A stretch of 64,000 nucleotides of DNA, taken from Nephrocerus scutellatus. Its lineage: Eukaryota > Arthropoda > Insecta > Diptera > Pipunculidae. Each line of letters starts with the position of its first letter. The first letter of the stretch is position 1. The stretch covers positions 31,162,669 through 31,226,668 of the forward strand of contig OX352762.1 in assembly GCA_947095585.1 (NCBI GenBank). Reading direction: 5' to 3'. Both the position numbers and the translations under genes were made by a program. The notes beneath the pieces were generated by a model that was not told the DNA's origin, made no database searches, and worked only from the letters and a program-made list of their open reading frames with translations. Shown here in pieces: positions 32,794 through 45,764 of the stretch.

Positions 32794-34851
32794 CACTAGA
32801 AGCTCGCTAAGATGAACTATTCGAAAAGATGAAACCTCGAAAAGATGAACGCAATAATTTTGCCATTAGAGGGTTCCAAAAGATGAACGGGTCAAATTCG
32901 AGTGTTCGAAAAGATGAACGCTATTTTTTCTTAAGTGGTTTTCTTGTATGGTTTCGTTTTGTCACTCTGAGAAGTTAGTTATTTTAACATGTGCTTTCAT
33001 TTTGCTCTGTTTTTAGTATATTTTCTCGTTTTGTCTAGACTGTCATAACCGTAAGTTTGAAAAGTAGCGGGACTTAGTTCTACTGTAGTTATATGTTCTC
33101 AGTTCAAAGTGAATTTTCATGTAGGAAAGATGCCGCCCGTCAAAGGAAAAGTTAAGTTTTTAAATTTAAAACAAAAATGTGAAGTTTTGGAGGATCTCAA
33201 AAATGGTGCAACGTATCGGTCCCTCGCGATGAAATTTGGTGTTGCATAATCAATCATTTGCGGTATAAAAAACAAAAGCAATCTGATAAAATCGCGAACT
33301 TTCAACCTTGCAGGAACAGAAAATCGAAAAACACTTAAGAAAAGTGAGATGCCATTAATGGAGGCGGCTCTATACAGATGGTTTCTGAGGCAGCGAGACC
33401 GACATGTCCCAATATCAGGAAACATGATTAGAGCGAAAGCCAAAAAGCTACATTCCATCTACAAAGAAAGGTTATCCAGTGATGATGCCAGTGATGGTTG
33501 GATAAAGAATTTCAAGGCAAGATTTAGAATCCGACTTTTGTCCATTAGCGGTGAAAAATTAAGCGCAAATTAAAGTGCAGTCAAGCCTTTCCGGAGAAGA
33601 TAGGAGAATTTGGGCTTACTAAAGACCAGGTTTATAATGCCGATAAAAGTGGTCTTTACTGGCGATTGATTCCGAACAAAACTTATGTTCACAATGGTGC
33701 AAGATCAGCTCCTGGCGGAAAAATTGCGAAGGAGCGCATAACTTTCCTAGTGTGTACCAATAGCACAGGAGAGCATAAATTAAAATTGCTAGTTATTGGC
33801 AAGGCAAAAAAACCGCGATGTTTTAAGGATTTTGATCTTCCCATAACATATACCAATTGCAAAACGGCATGGATGGTTAAAGCAATTTTTAAAAAATGGT
33901 TTTATTCCGAATTTGTTCCACAGGTAAGTTCTACGATTTAAAAATTATCTAAATCATAATTTCATAATTCAATACTCAGGTTCGGAAATTTATGAAAAAC
34001 AATAATCTGCCTGAAAAGGCATTGTTGATTCTGGACAACGCTCCCAGCCATCCAAGGGAAAACGAACTCCGTAGTAATGGTGGCAACATCATCACAATGT
34101 GGCTGCCTCCGAATGCAATGCTCCTCATTCAGCCAATGAACCAGAATGTGATACGTCTAACGAAGTTGCACTATCGGAACCGTCTTTTGGCGGATGTAGC
34201 TTCCAAATCTGGAAATGTTGTTGAGATATTAAAAAAGTTTACATTGCGGGACGCAATATAATGTCTCCAAGGGACTTTGGAAATATTAACACCGATAACG
34301 ATTGCGAAATGTTGGCACAGTCTTTTAAAACCCGTTGAAGAAGAGTAAGATGAAATTCCGCTGGCTGTTTTACAACACAGAATAAGGCGGGAGGCGTGCG
34401 ATGAAGTAGCAGAGGCTTCAGCTACAGCATTGAATATGCTACTAGGAATTTTTCCAGAGGTAAAAAGACTGCTTTGGCTCTAAAAACATTTCACTCCACA
34501 TTTAAATGCTGTTCATAGGTAGACGGCATAACCGAAGACGTATTAGCTGAGTGGAATGAAGATTATGGTATGGTGATGGTCACCATCTTTAGACGTTGAA
34601 GAGGACGAAGATTCTTCTTCGGAAGGTAGTGTCATTGAGATGATGACCACGGCTACCATAAAACCAGGAGACGTAATATCAGCGATTCACAGCGGTCCAT
34701 TGGTTTTTATTTTTTTGCTTTTATTAAGCTACCTCTCCATACGCAAAAATGTTCTAAAAAAAAATATTTCGAAAAGATGAACGTTTTCGACGCTTTCGAA
34801 AAGATGACTCGGCCAGGTTTTTAATGCGTTCATCTTTTCGAGCTTCTAGTG
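32794..34851 (+). mobile_element. Tigger/pogo-type DNA transposon, complete with TA duplication
   Basis: The left end is cactagaagctcgctaagatgaac (32,794). The right end, read inverted, is cactagaagctcgaaaagatgaac (to 34,851). Both ends are flanked by TA in AT repeats, as in the Tc1/mariner superfamily. Subterminal copies of tcgaaaagatgaac occur at both ends. The 2058-bp element encodes one transposase gene with two short introns. The open frame is broken, so this copy is inactive, though it could be a substrate for transposase made elsewhere. Confidence 0.85.
33130..34600 (+). pseudogene. Tigger/Jerky-like (CENP-B/DDE) transposase, disabled
   Basis: The N-terminus has a helix-turn-helix CENP-B-like region: KCEVLEDLKNGATYRSLAMK, with a stop at 33,247-33,249. 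A second DNA-binding part follows: EAALYRWFLRQRDRHVPISG and IRAKAKKLHSIY. A frameshift lies near 33,580. The DDE domain reads VYNADKSGLYWRLIPNKTY, KERITFLVCTNSTGEHKLK, LLILDNAPSHP, MWLPPNAMLLIQPMNQNVI. The third catalytic Asp is Asn (QPMNQ), and the Glu after the first Asp is Lys (NADKS). Intron 1 is 33,924-33,979 (56 bp, gtaagt...cag). Intron 2 is probably 34,460-34,518. A further stop lies after LRDAI (34,259-34,261). The C-terminus ends with EVDGITEDVLAEWNED. Confidence 0.85.
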
Positions 34852-35867
34852 TATATATATAGCTTAAATATATATATATATATAGAAAACACACTTTAAA
34901 AACAGGAAGAGTGCTTTTGAGAAAATCTCCTCTTTTATGGGATTGGCAGTATGTGTTAGCACAAAAATGAGGGCTTTACTCTTCTTTAACGTCGTAGCAA
35001 CCTATATATCATATGTATGTGCATACGTAAATGTATAAAAGTATATATACGACTTGACACATGGCAACCCTTATACCAATTTTTGAAACATTTCCAACAT
35101 GCAATCTCCCAAGTCCATCCGTTACAATTACGTTTTGAAGTTCAATTCAACCCTTCGTAAGTATAAAAAGGCTGAAAAAATCATAGAATAACTCAAGAAA
35201 TAAGATATATGTATTTCGGGTTTTATTTCCTTCTAGAATTTGATATCCTGGCATAACATTGTACACCAGTCGAACCCAATGTACACCCGCATATAATATT
35301 CCTCACCCTAATTTGTGGTGCTTTTGCTGTGTATGTCGTGTCGTGTGTCGCAGTACAGCAAAAGTTATCAAACCTCTCCCAGATATCTAACATATCGCAT
35401 GGGCACATCGTTAAAAAAGTAAAAACAAAGAAGATTACCAATCAGATGTGATGATGACTAAAAAAAAAATATTTATTTTTTGCTAAAAAACAGGATGAAT
35501 AGGCGAGCAGAAAAAACCAAACAATCTCTTCCATAGCACAATATACGGAAAGATGGCCAGTTTTCGCAGATATACACACCTTAAAGGACTATAAATCAAG
35601 TGAAGGAGGTTAACTTTTCCTTAAAATATTTTCTTTTTTGGTCCCGATTTTAATCATATAGTACATGATGTTTTTACTGGGTGATACTGATTATTTTTAT
35701 TGGTAATATGAGAGCCTAACCAAAGGATAAATTTAAATTTATTTTATTAAAAACATATTATAATCAAAAATTAAAAATCTTACATATAAGTTTGAGTTTG
35801 TTTGTTTGTTCTTATACAGATCCGCGCCATTCATCGTATCAATTTAATTTTGTTTTAGGATGCTATA
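34852..35867. other. No gene seen
   Basis: AT-rich with TA microsatellites near 34,855-34,885. Confidence 0.5.
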
Positions 35868-35968
35868 GTTTTCTGGGTGGTTGAGGGTGAAGGGTGGTCA
35901 GTGAGGGTAGACGTCAGTTGGTGTAGGTTCAGTAGGCGGGTAGTCAGTTGGGTAGGGCTGCCGGGAAC
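35868..35968 (+). repeat. Degenerate copy of the minisatellite-bearing Helitron-like element
   Basis: gggtggtcagtgagggtag, cgtcagttggtgtaggttcag, gcgggtagtcagttgggtag and ctgccgggaac match the reverse complement of the 15-bp minisatellite and its 3' flank at 18.86-19.0 kb. Units are more diverged than in the longer copy. Confidence 0.5.
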
Positions 35969-37999
35969 TTCCGCCTTAATATGTGGATCAAAAGCAATTC
36001 TTGTAAAAAATTCTATCATCCGAACGCTTAAATGTGAGATAATGATTTATAAGTGATCACGAATTGCTGACGCAAAATATTATTTAATTTTTCTTGAATA
36101 TGTTATTTCTTTGAAATATATATATTTTTTGTTATATTCCTTCTTATATATACATCATTTATCAAGTAAATAACCCTATATCACGAAAAGGGAATGTTTT
36201 GCTTTTTCATGGGTCGATCTCAATGGAATTGAAAAACTGTCCTGGTGCCGTAAATAAAATTTTAAATGTACGTATGGAGAGTAGAGTTAATCGGTTGATC
36301 GTTGATCTATAACAAATAATTGTTATCTTGTATCTTTTGACTCTTAAAGTAACTGGTAAAGTACATAAAAATCGGTCAGTATAAGATTGCTTTTTCAACA
36401 CTTATCGAATTGTATTGCATAGCGAAAACTTTTGGAAAGAGCGGCACAACCTTAATGTTTTAGAAGACATTGAATTCTTATATTTTGAGTGTATGAATCA
36501 ATGTTTACTTTTCTCTGTTCAAACCTGCGACTCCAACCTACTCTTTTTGCACTATACAAACATTTTGCATTATATATATCAAGATTACAAGTACTCCTCC
36601 CTCGTATTCAGACCATCGAATACCCCTTTACGTAGGACTGTCAGCCTGCGATGATAAATACTTCGAGAGTACTTATATACGCGTATACTGATCGGATTAA
36701 AATAGGATGAACACACCCTCTTCACTAGATCACAACAATACACCCAACCCTCCCATAGCGTGCGTCGCTCAATAAGATATACACATAATATATATGAGAA
36801 CGTTGCTTACCACACATAAACCAAAGCACTCGCAACCCCTTTTCACATATGTGCTGGGTTCATAAGTAACTAGCCATTTCTTTCCTCATGCAATTGTATG
36901 GAAAAAAACCCAAGCAAAATGAGGAAAATTATCGAGTTTTTCTCCCAAAGAAAAAGTGGAATGCGTACGATGTGTGCTATTGAATCCTTTCGTTTGATGA
37001 TTTTTGTCATGTGGATGGCATGCGTGATGCATGATTTACTGGACGCATAGGGCGCAGATAAATTGTTTGAAAAGGCTGCGGGCCTTTTAAATCTCGCAAC
37101 CCTATAATCTCAATCGATACAATTACCACGTATATACGCATTCCATATCCCTTCGCAATTTTGGTGATTTTTACCCATTATTCCTCGATTTTTTTTTGCA
37201 TTTTTCCTGATGTGTTTCATTTTTCTGGTCTCAATTTTCCCTCTAATGAATGGTGGTGGTGAACGGAGAACTAAGCGTTAACCGATTACGCGTGACATGA
37301 AATGGAATTCACTGCGATGATGATTAAAAAATCGAGCACTGCCTCATAAAACGAACAATAACAAAATGATGAACGGGTAACGAAGAGCAAATGAGTATGT
37401 GTGGACAGGATAAAGGATTGCGGATAATACAGCGGTGGCGCACATATTGAGTACGTGCCAGACCCGCCGCATTACCGATGACTATGATGATTTGATAATT
37501 TGTAGGCCGTGAAATCATTTGTGAGAAGTTTTTTGTTTTTTTTATGTTTTTACCAATTCGTTTTATAGAAATTAGGATTTAAGTTGTGTTTTGCTGATGA
37601 TGGTGACCAGAGACTTCCGCAAAGGGAGTGAGCGAATGTTAATGTTATAAGTTATATTTTTATAAGATACCTTTACCGATTTTAAATCGATTCTAATGGT
37701 AGATCACAGCTCATTTTGTTTATAACATTAAGCGTCACACCATAAAGGAATAACTTATCTGGCATTTGTGTCGAAATTTAGTCCATTTGTTAACAATTCA
37801 AAAGAAAACATACATAACAAAAAAACTTTATTCACTACGGACACTGTACTAGGTAGCTCTAAGTCACTTTTAATAAATTGAAGTGTTGTTGGGATTGATT
37901 AAATTAAAGCACCGCGTTTGTGATATTTTTTAAATCTACCTTAATTTAGCATATGCATTAGCATTAATTATATATGCTTAAACAAGTAAAGTGAGGACC
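35969..37999. other. No gene seen
   Basis: AT-rich; frames such as 36,415-36,654 have no domain. Confidence 0.5.
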
Positions 38000-39480
38000 T
38001 CACTCACAAGTCCGCTGAGACAGATGGTATTTTCCAATTAGTTCTGAGGAGGTGTTCCTCCAAGCTGGCATTACCATTACATAAGCTTTTCCATCTATCC
38101 TTTTTTCTGGACTCTTTCCGAGAAGTTGGAAGACAGCTTATGTTCCACCTATACCCGAAAAAGTGAGCAGTCGGCTCCTTACTCGTACCGACCCATAGCA
38201 CTTACATCCATTCTTACTATGGTCATGGAAACGCAGATCAATTATCAGCTCATAAAATATCTTCAAACTAACGAAATCCTTAGTGACCGGCAGAATGAAT
38301 TTCGTGGTCCAGCAACGTCTTACTGGTGATTTGATGGCATATCTCAACGAATAGTGGAACCAGCCTTTTCATCAATTTGAGAAAGCAAAACAGTTGCACT
38401 CGATGTTTTCAAGTCATTTCACAGAGTTTGGCATCAAGCTCTTTTGTCCAAAATGCGTGCTTATGGAGTCGATGAAAACAAAGTTGTCTTCGGGACTGCT
38501 CATTCCAAGTTGTTTTGGACGATTTCAAGTCTGAAATACATCGCAATAATGCTGGCGTTCCACAGGGCTCGGGTTTGTTCTATTTTCGTTTTTATTTATG
38601 ACCTCTTATCTATTACTTCTAATCCAATCCACTCTTTTGCTAACGACACCACAATAAGCTCCTCATATAAGTTTGAGGAACGGCCATCCTTCTCATATGG
38701 AACTCAAACATATGTTATGTGTTTAACTCAAACGTATGTTAAGCATGTTAAATTCTGACCTTGACAGCATAATAAAATGAGGACATCATAATAAAGTAGA
38801 ATTTAACGCTTCCAAGCCTCAATGCTGTCACATGTCAACTCAGCGAATCCGAAATCCACAGTCATTATCCTTGAATGGCACTTGCATCAAGAAATGGAAA
38901 AACTCGCAACAATTCTCGGTACGTGCATTAACGACAAGCTTCGTTCGAACGACAACATATTCGCCAATGCCAAAAACGCTGCGAAACGAAACGCTTCTCA
39001 AACGATGCAAAGAATATTTTACTTCCGCTGATCTGGCTACTATTTACAAAGTGTTTTTCGCCCCAAACTTGAGTATGATTGTCATTTCTGGTAAGGTGCG
39101 CCTAAGACAACCTTGCATCTTGCATTGATAGAATACAAAAGCGACTGTTAAAGCTTATCGGTGCAATGCATTGCTAAATCAATTGATTAGCTTGAACATG
39201 GAATGTCTACTGCTTGTCACTGTTTTATCGCTTCATCCACCAGCGGTGCTCCAGAAAAAAGCAAGTTTCATGCCACCTATCCTTGAATGTAACCACAATA
39301 CTCGTGGAGCTCCAAATGTACATCAGTGTACCCTCAAGCCCATCAGTTAAGCTCAGAGATTTATTCTACACGTATGTGGAATACTTTGCCGAACTTATAA
39401 CTTATAGCCAATTATTTACGCGTGCGGAAAATATAAAAAAACGACGCACCAGTAGTGTCATATCTTGAACTTTTTTCCAA
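38000..39480 (+). pseudogene. Jockey-like non-LTR retrotransposon, decayed and 5' truncated
   Basis: RT motifs appear in order across many frame changes: PFLLW-type finger, LKTNEILSDRQNEFRG-like, LTGDLMAYLNE, ALDVFKSFHRVWHQALLSK, MRAYGVDE, and the active site as FAND (38,636-38,647; first Asp replaced by Asn). Then come KVEFNASKPQCC, LGTCINDKLRSNDNIFA, ADLATIYKVFF, and the C-terminus SSVKLRDLFYT, TRMWNTLP. It is the same clade as the copies at 5.0, 22.2 and 42.1/45.8 kb. No endonuclease remains. Numerous stops and a lost catalytic residue make it inert. Confidence 0.75.
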
Positions 39481-40654
39481 CTGTCGAAATGATAAAAGGT
39501 TTAATATTTGGAATTGTGATAAAAATATTCAGTTCGGTAAATTTAATTTTCTGATTTGCATTTCAAAAAATATGACGACAAGGTGCTTGTAATGCGAAAA
39601 CTTGGTTAACAACGGTTGCTATGAATGCCTTTTCGTAAAACCAAAAAAGTCCTTTAATCAAACTAAAAGTGAAACTGAAAATCGCGCGCCACAAGCAGCT
39701 GTCACAGTTAACCTTTGCCCGCTACAAGTCTTCCTCTGTATAACTCTCATTTAACTATACATATTTCCTCGTCCAACATTCAGAATTCTACACTGGTACG
39801 GCAACCTTGGTAACAATGAAACGGCGGCTACAAAAAATCTTCAGTGCTTTTCATTGAAAACAACAAATATCAAAATGAACGTATTCGTACATATTGTACC
39901 ATCACAATCCACTGTGAAGCCCGATAGACGCCATCCGCAACAACAAAAATATAACCAACACGCGCAAAACGAAATCGAACAAATTTTCAATTGATTTTCC
40001 TCAACAGTTGAGTTTGAAAAAATTTAAAACTTCACTTTTATTTTAGGGAAAAATCTATTGATTTTGTTCGAAAAGAAAAGTGAAAACATCCCCTTTCGCT
40101 TAATGGAGAGTTGCATCAGAACTGCATAATATGGTGTGCATGCGTAATAAGGGTTGTTGCTGCGTGACAATGGCATATGACGCTGGTGATATTCGACCAG
40201 CCGTGTTCTGGCACTGATGTGACGTACCAGTAACAAAGGATAAAAATGCGCATGCATAAAGGATCACGTAACATTTCGATCTGACGAAATTTTGAAGAGG
40301 TTTCTGAATATTCAGCGTCACGAGCTAGGTACGGTGTATCATCAGCGCATCATTACATGGGCTCGTCATCATTACCAGAAACGATGCTCAGTAAATGCAT
40401 ATTCGATAACGCAGAAAAGATCACGCACATCAAAGAAAAAGGATAATTCAAAAATATCGCCAGCCAAAATATTTCAAATATTTGAATGTACAGAGGGGGA
40501 AAATTCGATTAAAAAATATGTATAAATACGAATTACTGATTGCGATTACTTAATTATTTAGAATTGCCAAATGTATTAATCTTCGGTCAGTAACTCAACT
40601 GTCTGGCATTTGTTTCCCATTATATGAAAAGATTACTTTCATATTATTTCGAGT
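39481..40654. other. No gene seen
   Basis: The frame at 40,292-40,525 (77 codons) has no recognisable domain. No other structure was found. Confidence 0.5.
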
Positions 40655-42090
40655 CCGTACAGCCACAGTGGCACTCTTCTCAAGCAAAAAAGCCATAGTA
40701 AGCAAATGGGGTCTTCAACCGCATATCACTCATTGGCTATACAGAATTACAGACAGTCAGACCTATGCTGCTATACGGAGTGGCTGTTTGGTGGACTGCA
40801 TTAGATTAAGCGATTAATCGCGACAAACTAAGCAGAGTCCAAAGATCAGCTTGTCTTTGTGTAAGCGAAGCGCTTCGTACAACTCGCTCTACTGCACTGG
40901 ACATTCTGCGCAACCTTGTGTTCCACTCGACATCTTCGGCAGACAACTGGCTGCAAGCGCGGCTACTCGCCTCAGAGCTATCTCTATGTGGACCGTAAAT
41001 GATTTCGGCCACTCTTCTATCCTGAATTCAGTCAGGACTCCACTTGTCAACATAGACTACACCATTCCGCAGCTCCACTTCAACAAAAACTTCCAGGGCA
41101 CCATCCCCCCCAGGTCTTCTTGGGAGGAAGGTATCTACTTGGAAAATAAAGGGATTCGCTCTACACAGACGGGTGGAAAACTGATGAAGGGGTTGGCGGA
41201 GGTGTCTTTTCAAAAAGACTAAATATAAGTCTCTCTTTCCGTCTTCCTGATCACTGTAGTGTTTTCCAAGCTGAAATCATGGCTATTCAGGAAGTCTTTT
41301 CTTGGCTGAAGAGTAATGTCATATCTGTTAAGGATATCCACATTTTTTCGAATAGCCAGGCTACGCTAAAGTCCATAGAATCATTTTCCACAAATTCCAT
41401 TCTAGCCCGGAATTTCCGATCGTCTCTTGAGGAGATGGCGGAGCAGTTCAACATTCACCTGTGCTGGGGGCCGGGGCATGGAGACTTTTCTGGTAATTGT
41501 ATGGCTGATGAACTCGCCAAACATGGAACCACACTACCCCTATTGCCTGAATATGGTTCACTAGGCATGCCGATCGCTACGTGCAAACTCATGTTAAAAC
41601 GGAATGCTATAGTAAAAACTAATTATAGATGGTCAAACGGCACAACTTGCATAGCAACGAAGCAGATCTGGCCCGGGCTAAATCCGAAACGCTCCAAGTG
41701 TTTGATCTCTCAAAACAGACTACACATTAGTGCCATTATAGGTGTCATAACTGGACACTGTCGCATAGGCAAGCATGCAGAAAGACTAGGATTCTTTTTC
41801 AACGATTTCTGCAGAAGTTGCATGGTTGAGGAGGAGGAGGAAACCACTCTCCATCTACTTTGTACGTGCCCAGCCCCCTCAAACAGGCGGAAGCTCCATC
41901 TAGGAGCGTTCATTATTAACGATCTCAACGATCTAGCCCACATTGACATTAATAGTCTCTTGCGCTTTATACGAAGCTCCAAGTGGTTTACCGAGTAGGC
42001 GTGGAAATTTTCATAGATCCTTGTGGTAACCCAACGGACCTTCACTGGTCTAAGTGCGTCGGTTTTGACTGACAGCCACTTCAACCTAAC
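40655..42090 (+). pseudogene. LOA/I-like retrotransposon 3' half with RNase H domain
   Basis: It begins after the RT active site: SKWGLQPHITHWLY, RPMLLYGVAVWWTALD, a stop, RVQRSACLCVSEALRTTRST. A frame open from about 41,160 to 41,998 encodes an RNase H type 1 domain: SLYTDGWKTDEGVGGGVFS, VFQAEIMAIQEV, IFSNSQATL, WGPGHGDFSGNCMADELAKH. The third acidic position reads SNS where SDS is usual. A C-terminal zinc-knuckle-like stretch follows, CRSCMVEEEEETTLHLLCTC. The 3' region ends in aacctaacctaa near 42,090. RNase H plus the C-terminal CCHC is the hallmark of LOA/I-type elements. Confidence 0.8.
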
Positions 42091-42485
42091 CTAAACTATT
42101 ATTACGATGAATTGTGCAGTTAGACTGTCTGTTTTCAGCCCGGAAATTCAGAAATGTATTTCCATCAAAGTGTGAAGAGAAAAAGATGAGATGTTTATGC
42201 ACAAGTGTCTTAAACGACTGCAGATCATACAAATGCGGAAACACAGAATCAGGCAATTCATTCCACATAAATACTCTGCGGCTAAAGAAGGAATCTTTGA
42301 ATTGGTTAGTACGTCCGAAGATAGACCTAATGGTGGACCCGTCGGCTCGAGTTGAGGCACGTGTGTTATGGATGGGTTCGAGAATGGGCGGAATGCATCT
42401 GCATATTTCTTTTAAGCACCGCTTGTGGAAAAAGGTATAAAACAGTGACAAGCCCGAAACATTCCTACTATGTTCGAGCGATTCG
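42091..42485 (-). pseudogene. Jockey-like retrotransposon, 3' end (separated part)
   Basis: The minus strand reads ESLEHSRNVSGLSLFYTFF, HKRCLKEICRCIPPI, FKDSFFSRRVFMWNELPDSV, FPHLYDLQSFKTLVHKHL. This is the conserved Jockey C-terminus, in one open frame. Its upstream continuation appears at 45,765-45,990 on the same strand. The two pieces are separated by the RTE-B insertion, whose flanks share cgattcgttt. Confidence 0.8.
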
Positions 42486-45400
42486 TTTCTTCTTTATGTC
42501 CTGTATCCCCTTGTGGGTCCTAGGGCCTCTACTACGCCTACGCGCAATCGCGTGCGGCAATAAGCTTCAGCTCTCTCCAACTCTTCCCCAATTGCCGTGA
42601 CTCCTCTTCAACTTACTGTTCTGCGCCATGTATTTCTCGGACGACCCGTTCTTCTACCATCCTGAGATAACGGGTTCCATTGCATTGCGTAGTTTGCTAT
42701 GGAACTGTCGCCTTTTCGGAGTGTATGACCAATCAACTGCCACTTCCGTCGTTGGATGGTTGTGCCTATTGGTTCCTGACCCGTTCTCTGGTAAAGATGT
42801 TCGTTAGAGATACGATTAGGCCAGAAAACCCTTAAGATGTTCCGTAGGCACCTATTTACGAATGTTTGTAATCTTTTTGTGATAGTAGCGGTCACCTTCC
42901 AAGTGCTGCACCCATACAACAGCACAGATTCAACATTTGAGCGGAACAGTCGCAGCTTGGTGTTTAAGCTGATCGCATTGCTTCGCCATATTATGGACAT
43001 TATTCCAAACACCGATTTTGCTTTGCCGATTCGGTTGACAATGTCCTGTTCATTTCCAACTTCGGTCGAGACAATACTCCCAAGATATTGGAAACTCTCT
43101 ACTCTCTCTACCGGCTGTCCAGCAATGTTAACATGAGTAAGTGAGTTAGTGCCGAGGTTGATGATTTTGGTTTTGGCAGTATTAATCTTCAAACCCACAA
43201 TATTTGCCTCCCTCTCCACATTTGTTGTCATTTGGTGCAGCTCCATAATTCTCTGTGAGAGTAAACAAACGTCGTCAGCGTAATCCAGATGTTTGAGTTG
43301 AGATGTAAGAGTCCAACGAATTCCTCCGTTTCCAGTAGATAAAGCTGCGCGAAGTACATCGCTAATCACCAACAAAAAAAGTATCGGCGATAGAATGCAA
43401 CCTTGTCGTACCCCACTTAGGATCTCGAATTCCTCCGACAGCTTTTATCTATGTAGCACATGACATTTAGAGCCATTATAGGTTGCTTTAATAATAGCTA
43501 TTAGTTTATCGGGTATACCTCTCCTGCGCAAGGCGAGCCAGATAAACTGTCTGTTGACACTGTCAAACGCCTTCTCAATATCGATGAACAGCAGGTGCAG
43601 TGGTGACCGGAATTCAACGCACTGTTCAATAATGATCCGCAGGGTGTTTATGTGGTCTACACAGGAGGATCCAGTGCAGAAACCTGCTTGTTTGGCATCG
43701 AGTGTATCTTCCAGATGTTCTTTAATACGCTCAAGTACTACTTTGGCTATTACTTTTGCAACTACAGGGAGAACGCAAATGCCTCTCTAGTTTTCACACT
43801 CCATAAGACTACCTTTTTTAGGAAGCTTGACAATCATTCCCTTCTTCCACTCGTCGGGGAATCTTTCTACCTCCCAAGCTCTCTCTACAAGAGGATATAA
43901 AAGCTCTGCTGATGTCGTTGGAGCTGCACGCAGAAGCTCTGCGGGTATACCATCTAGTCCTACCGACTTCTTGTTCTTTAGTGCGTTAATCGCGGTAGCG
44001 ATCTCGTCTTTACTGGGAGTTGAGGTGCGAATTCGGGAAATTGTTACTTCCGGCAGCTCCGTTTGATTTAGGTGCATATCGTTATCAAATACACGGTTAA
44101 GGACCGTAGAGAAATTCTCCTTCCATCGCTTGAGCTGATCCTCATCTGAAAGGAGTACGGCACCATCTAGGCCTTTCACCGGATGTTGGCTAGAGCGGTG
44201 ACCACCTGTCAGCTCTTTGGTGATTCTGTAAACGGTTCTGCTATCGCACCTGCTCGCTGCTTCCTCTGCTTCTGAGGCCAGGTTGTTAATATAGTTACGC
44301 TTGTAACGTCTTACACTACGCCGCACTTCTCTCATTTTTCTTCGATACATGGACTCTAGCTCGCTCCTCGCTGCTGCTGGGATAACTACAATACGAGCTT
44401 TAAGTAGCTTACGTTCTTCAATCCGCCTCCAGGTATCTTCGGTAAGCCACGTGCTGTGCCTTGCCTGGCTTCTACCAACAATACTTTCCGCTCCAGATGT
44501 GAAAACATTTTTCACAGCCTTCCAATGCTCCTGGATGGTTTTCGGCAGTGAGCTGCTGATTGCTTCCACTCCTTGCGATAAATGATCCCTTAATTGCTGG
44601 CGTACGTAGGGGATCTTTAGCCGGTCGATGTTATACCTAGGCATTCGGATGATATTGCGGATTCTATGAACTGATGCAGTACGTAACTGGACAGTAGCTA
44701 CCATAAGGTGATGATCACGTACCATACCCATGTCGGCTCCTCGTCTGTTTCGGACGTCTAACAGACAGCTCCTAAAACTTCGGCTGATCGCCATATGGTC
44801 GATTTGGTTGCTTGATGATTGCCTGTCAGTTAACACCCAGCTGACCTTGTGGCAAGTCTTATGCTCAAACATGGTGCCTCCTATGACAAGGTTGTTGGTG
44901 TTTCAGAAATCAACAAATCTTTCACCATTGTCATTTCGTTCGCCGAGGCCGTGCTTCCCAATCATATGCTTGAGTCCTTCATTGTCGTTGCCAACCTTGG
45001 CATTCAAGTCCCAAATCACGATGACGATATCTCCGTTCGGCGTTGCGTTGAATACAGCGTTTAGTTGACTGTAGAAGTTGTCCTTTTCATCCTCAGTCGA
45101 GGGATTCGTTGGGGCGTAGCACTGTATGATCGTGACGCGCCGTACTCTTGTCCGAAATCTGGCCGATAAGATCCTATCACTATGCGGGTGCCAGGAAATT
45201 AGGCCTCTACGTGCTGTTGGCGTTAGCAGCAGACCCACTCCAGATTCACGGGTACTGCCATAGGGTTTGCCAGAGTAGAGTAGCACAGTGTTACACGTTG
45301 GGGATTGGTACTCTCCCGCATCGAACCATCTTACTTGACTCACTCCCAGTATGTCCATATTGTATCGAAGAAACTCACGTTCCAGTTGAAGAAATCTGGA

Positions 45401-45764
45401 ATTTTGAGGTCCTTCACTCCCAGAGTCAAGGAGCGTCCTCACATTCCAGAAACCAATCCGGGTACAATAGCCAAAAGTCGTCATTATTCGATCATTACTT
45501 ATCCGAGGCGTTGTTTCAGTTTCAGTAGCGGGTATTTTTCGGTACCGCAGGGTGCTAGCCCACGTTACCTAGACTAGAAACGCTAGACCGTTCGCACTTG
45601 CAGTTTTAGCCTACATGTATAAGGATTTATACACATAGTTGCCCGGGGACCACCACGAGGAGGTAGAGCAAGCACTACATCACGAACTTGATTGTTGCGC
45701 TACTGGCCCAAACCAAGTTTTGAGCAGTCAGTAGTTTCCCGATCAATCGCAATGCAGATCCCCC
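42486..45764 (-). mobile_element. RTE-B non-LTR retrotransposon, near full length
   Basis: About 3.28 kb on the minus strand, inserted into a Jockey-like element. cgattcgttt occurs at both edges (42,479-42,488 and 45,765-45,774), fitting a 7-10 bp target duplication. The 3' end is ggacccacaaggggata, caggacataaagaag, the same end as the fragment at 8.75 kb, where the tail is (gtaa)n. A 5' untranslated part of about 280 bp precedes one long coding frame. It is the best-preserved element in the window, with three nonsense codons and one late frameshift. Confidence 0.85.
42608..45484 (-). pseudogene. RTE-B endonuclease-reverse transcriptase, three nonsense codons
   Basis: A single frame of about 959 codons starts at MTTFGYCTRIGFWNVRTL. 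The APE-type endonuclease has VSQVRW (the catalytic Glu position reads Gln), IIQCYAPTN, WDLNAKVG, GKHGLGERNDNGERF, NQIDHMAI and RDHHLMVA. The RT has KSVGLDGIPAELLR, GFCTGSSCVDHINTLR, HLLFIDIEKAFDSVNR, SGVRQGCILSPILFLL, LDYADDVCLL (intact YADD, rc 43,271-43,282) and LKINTAKTKIINLG. The C-terminus has RKWQLIGHTLRKGDSSIA and RPRNTWRRT. Stops are at 44,903-44,905 (TGA), 43,787-43,789 (TAG, Trp in ECENWRG) and 43,445-43,447 (TAA). A 4-bp difference from the 8.2-kb copy near 42,608 shifts the end. Confidence 0.85.
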
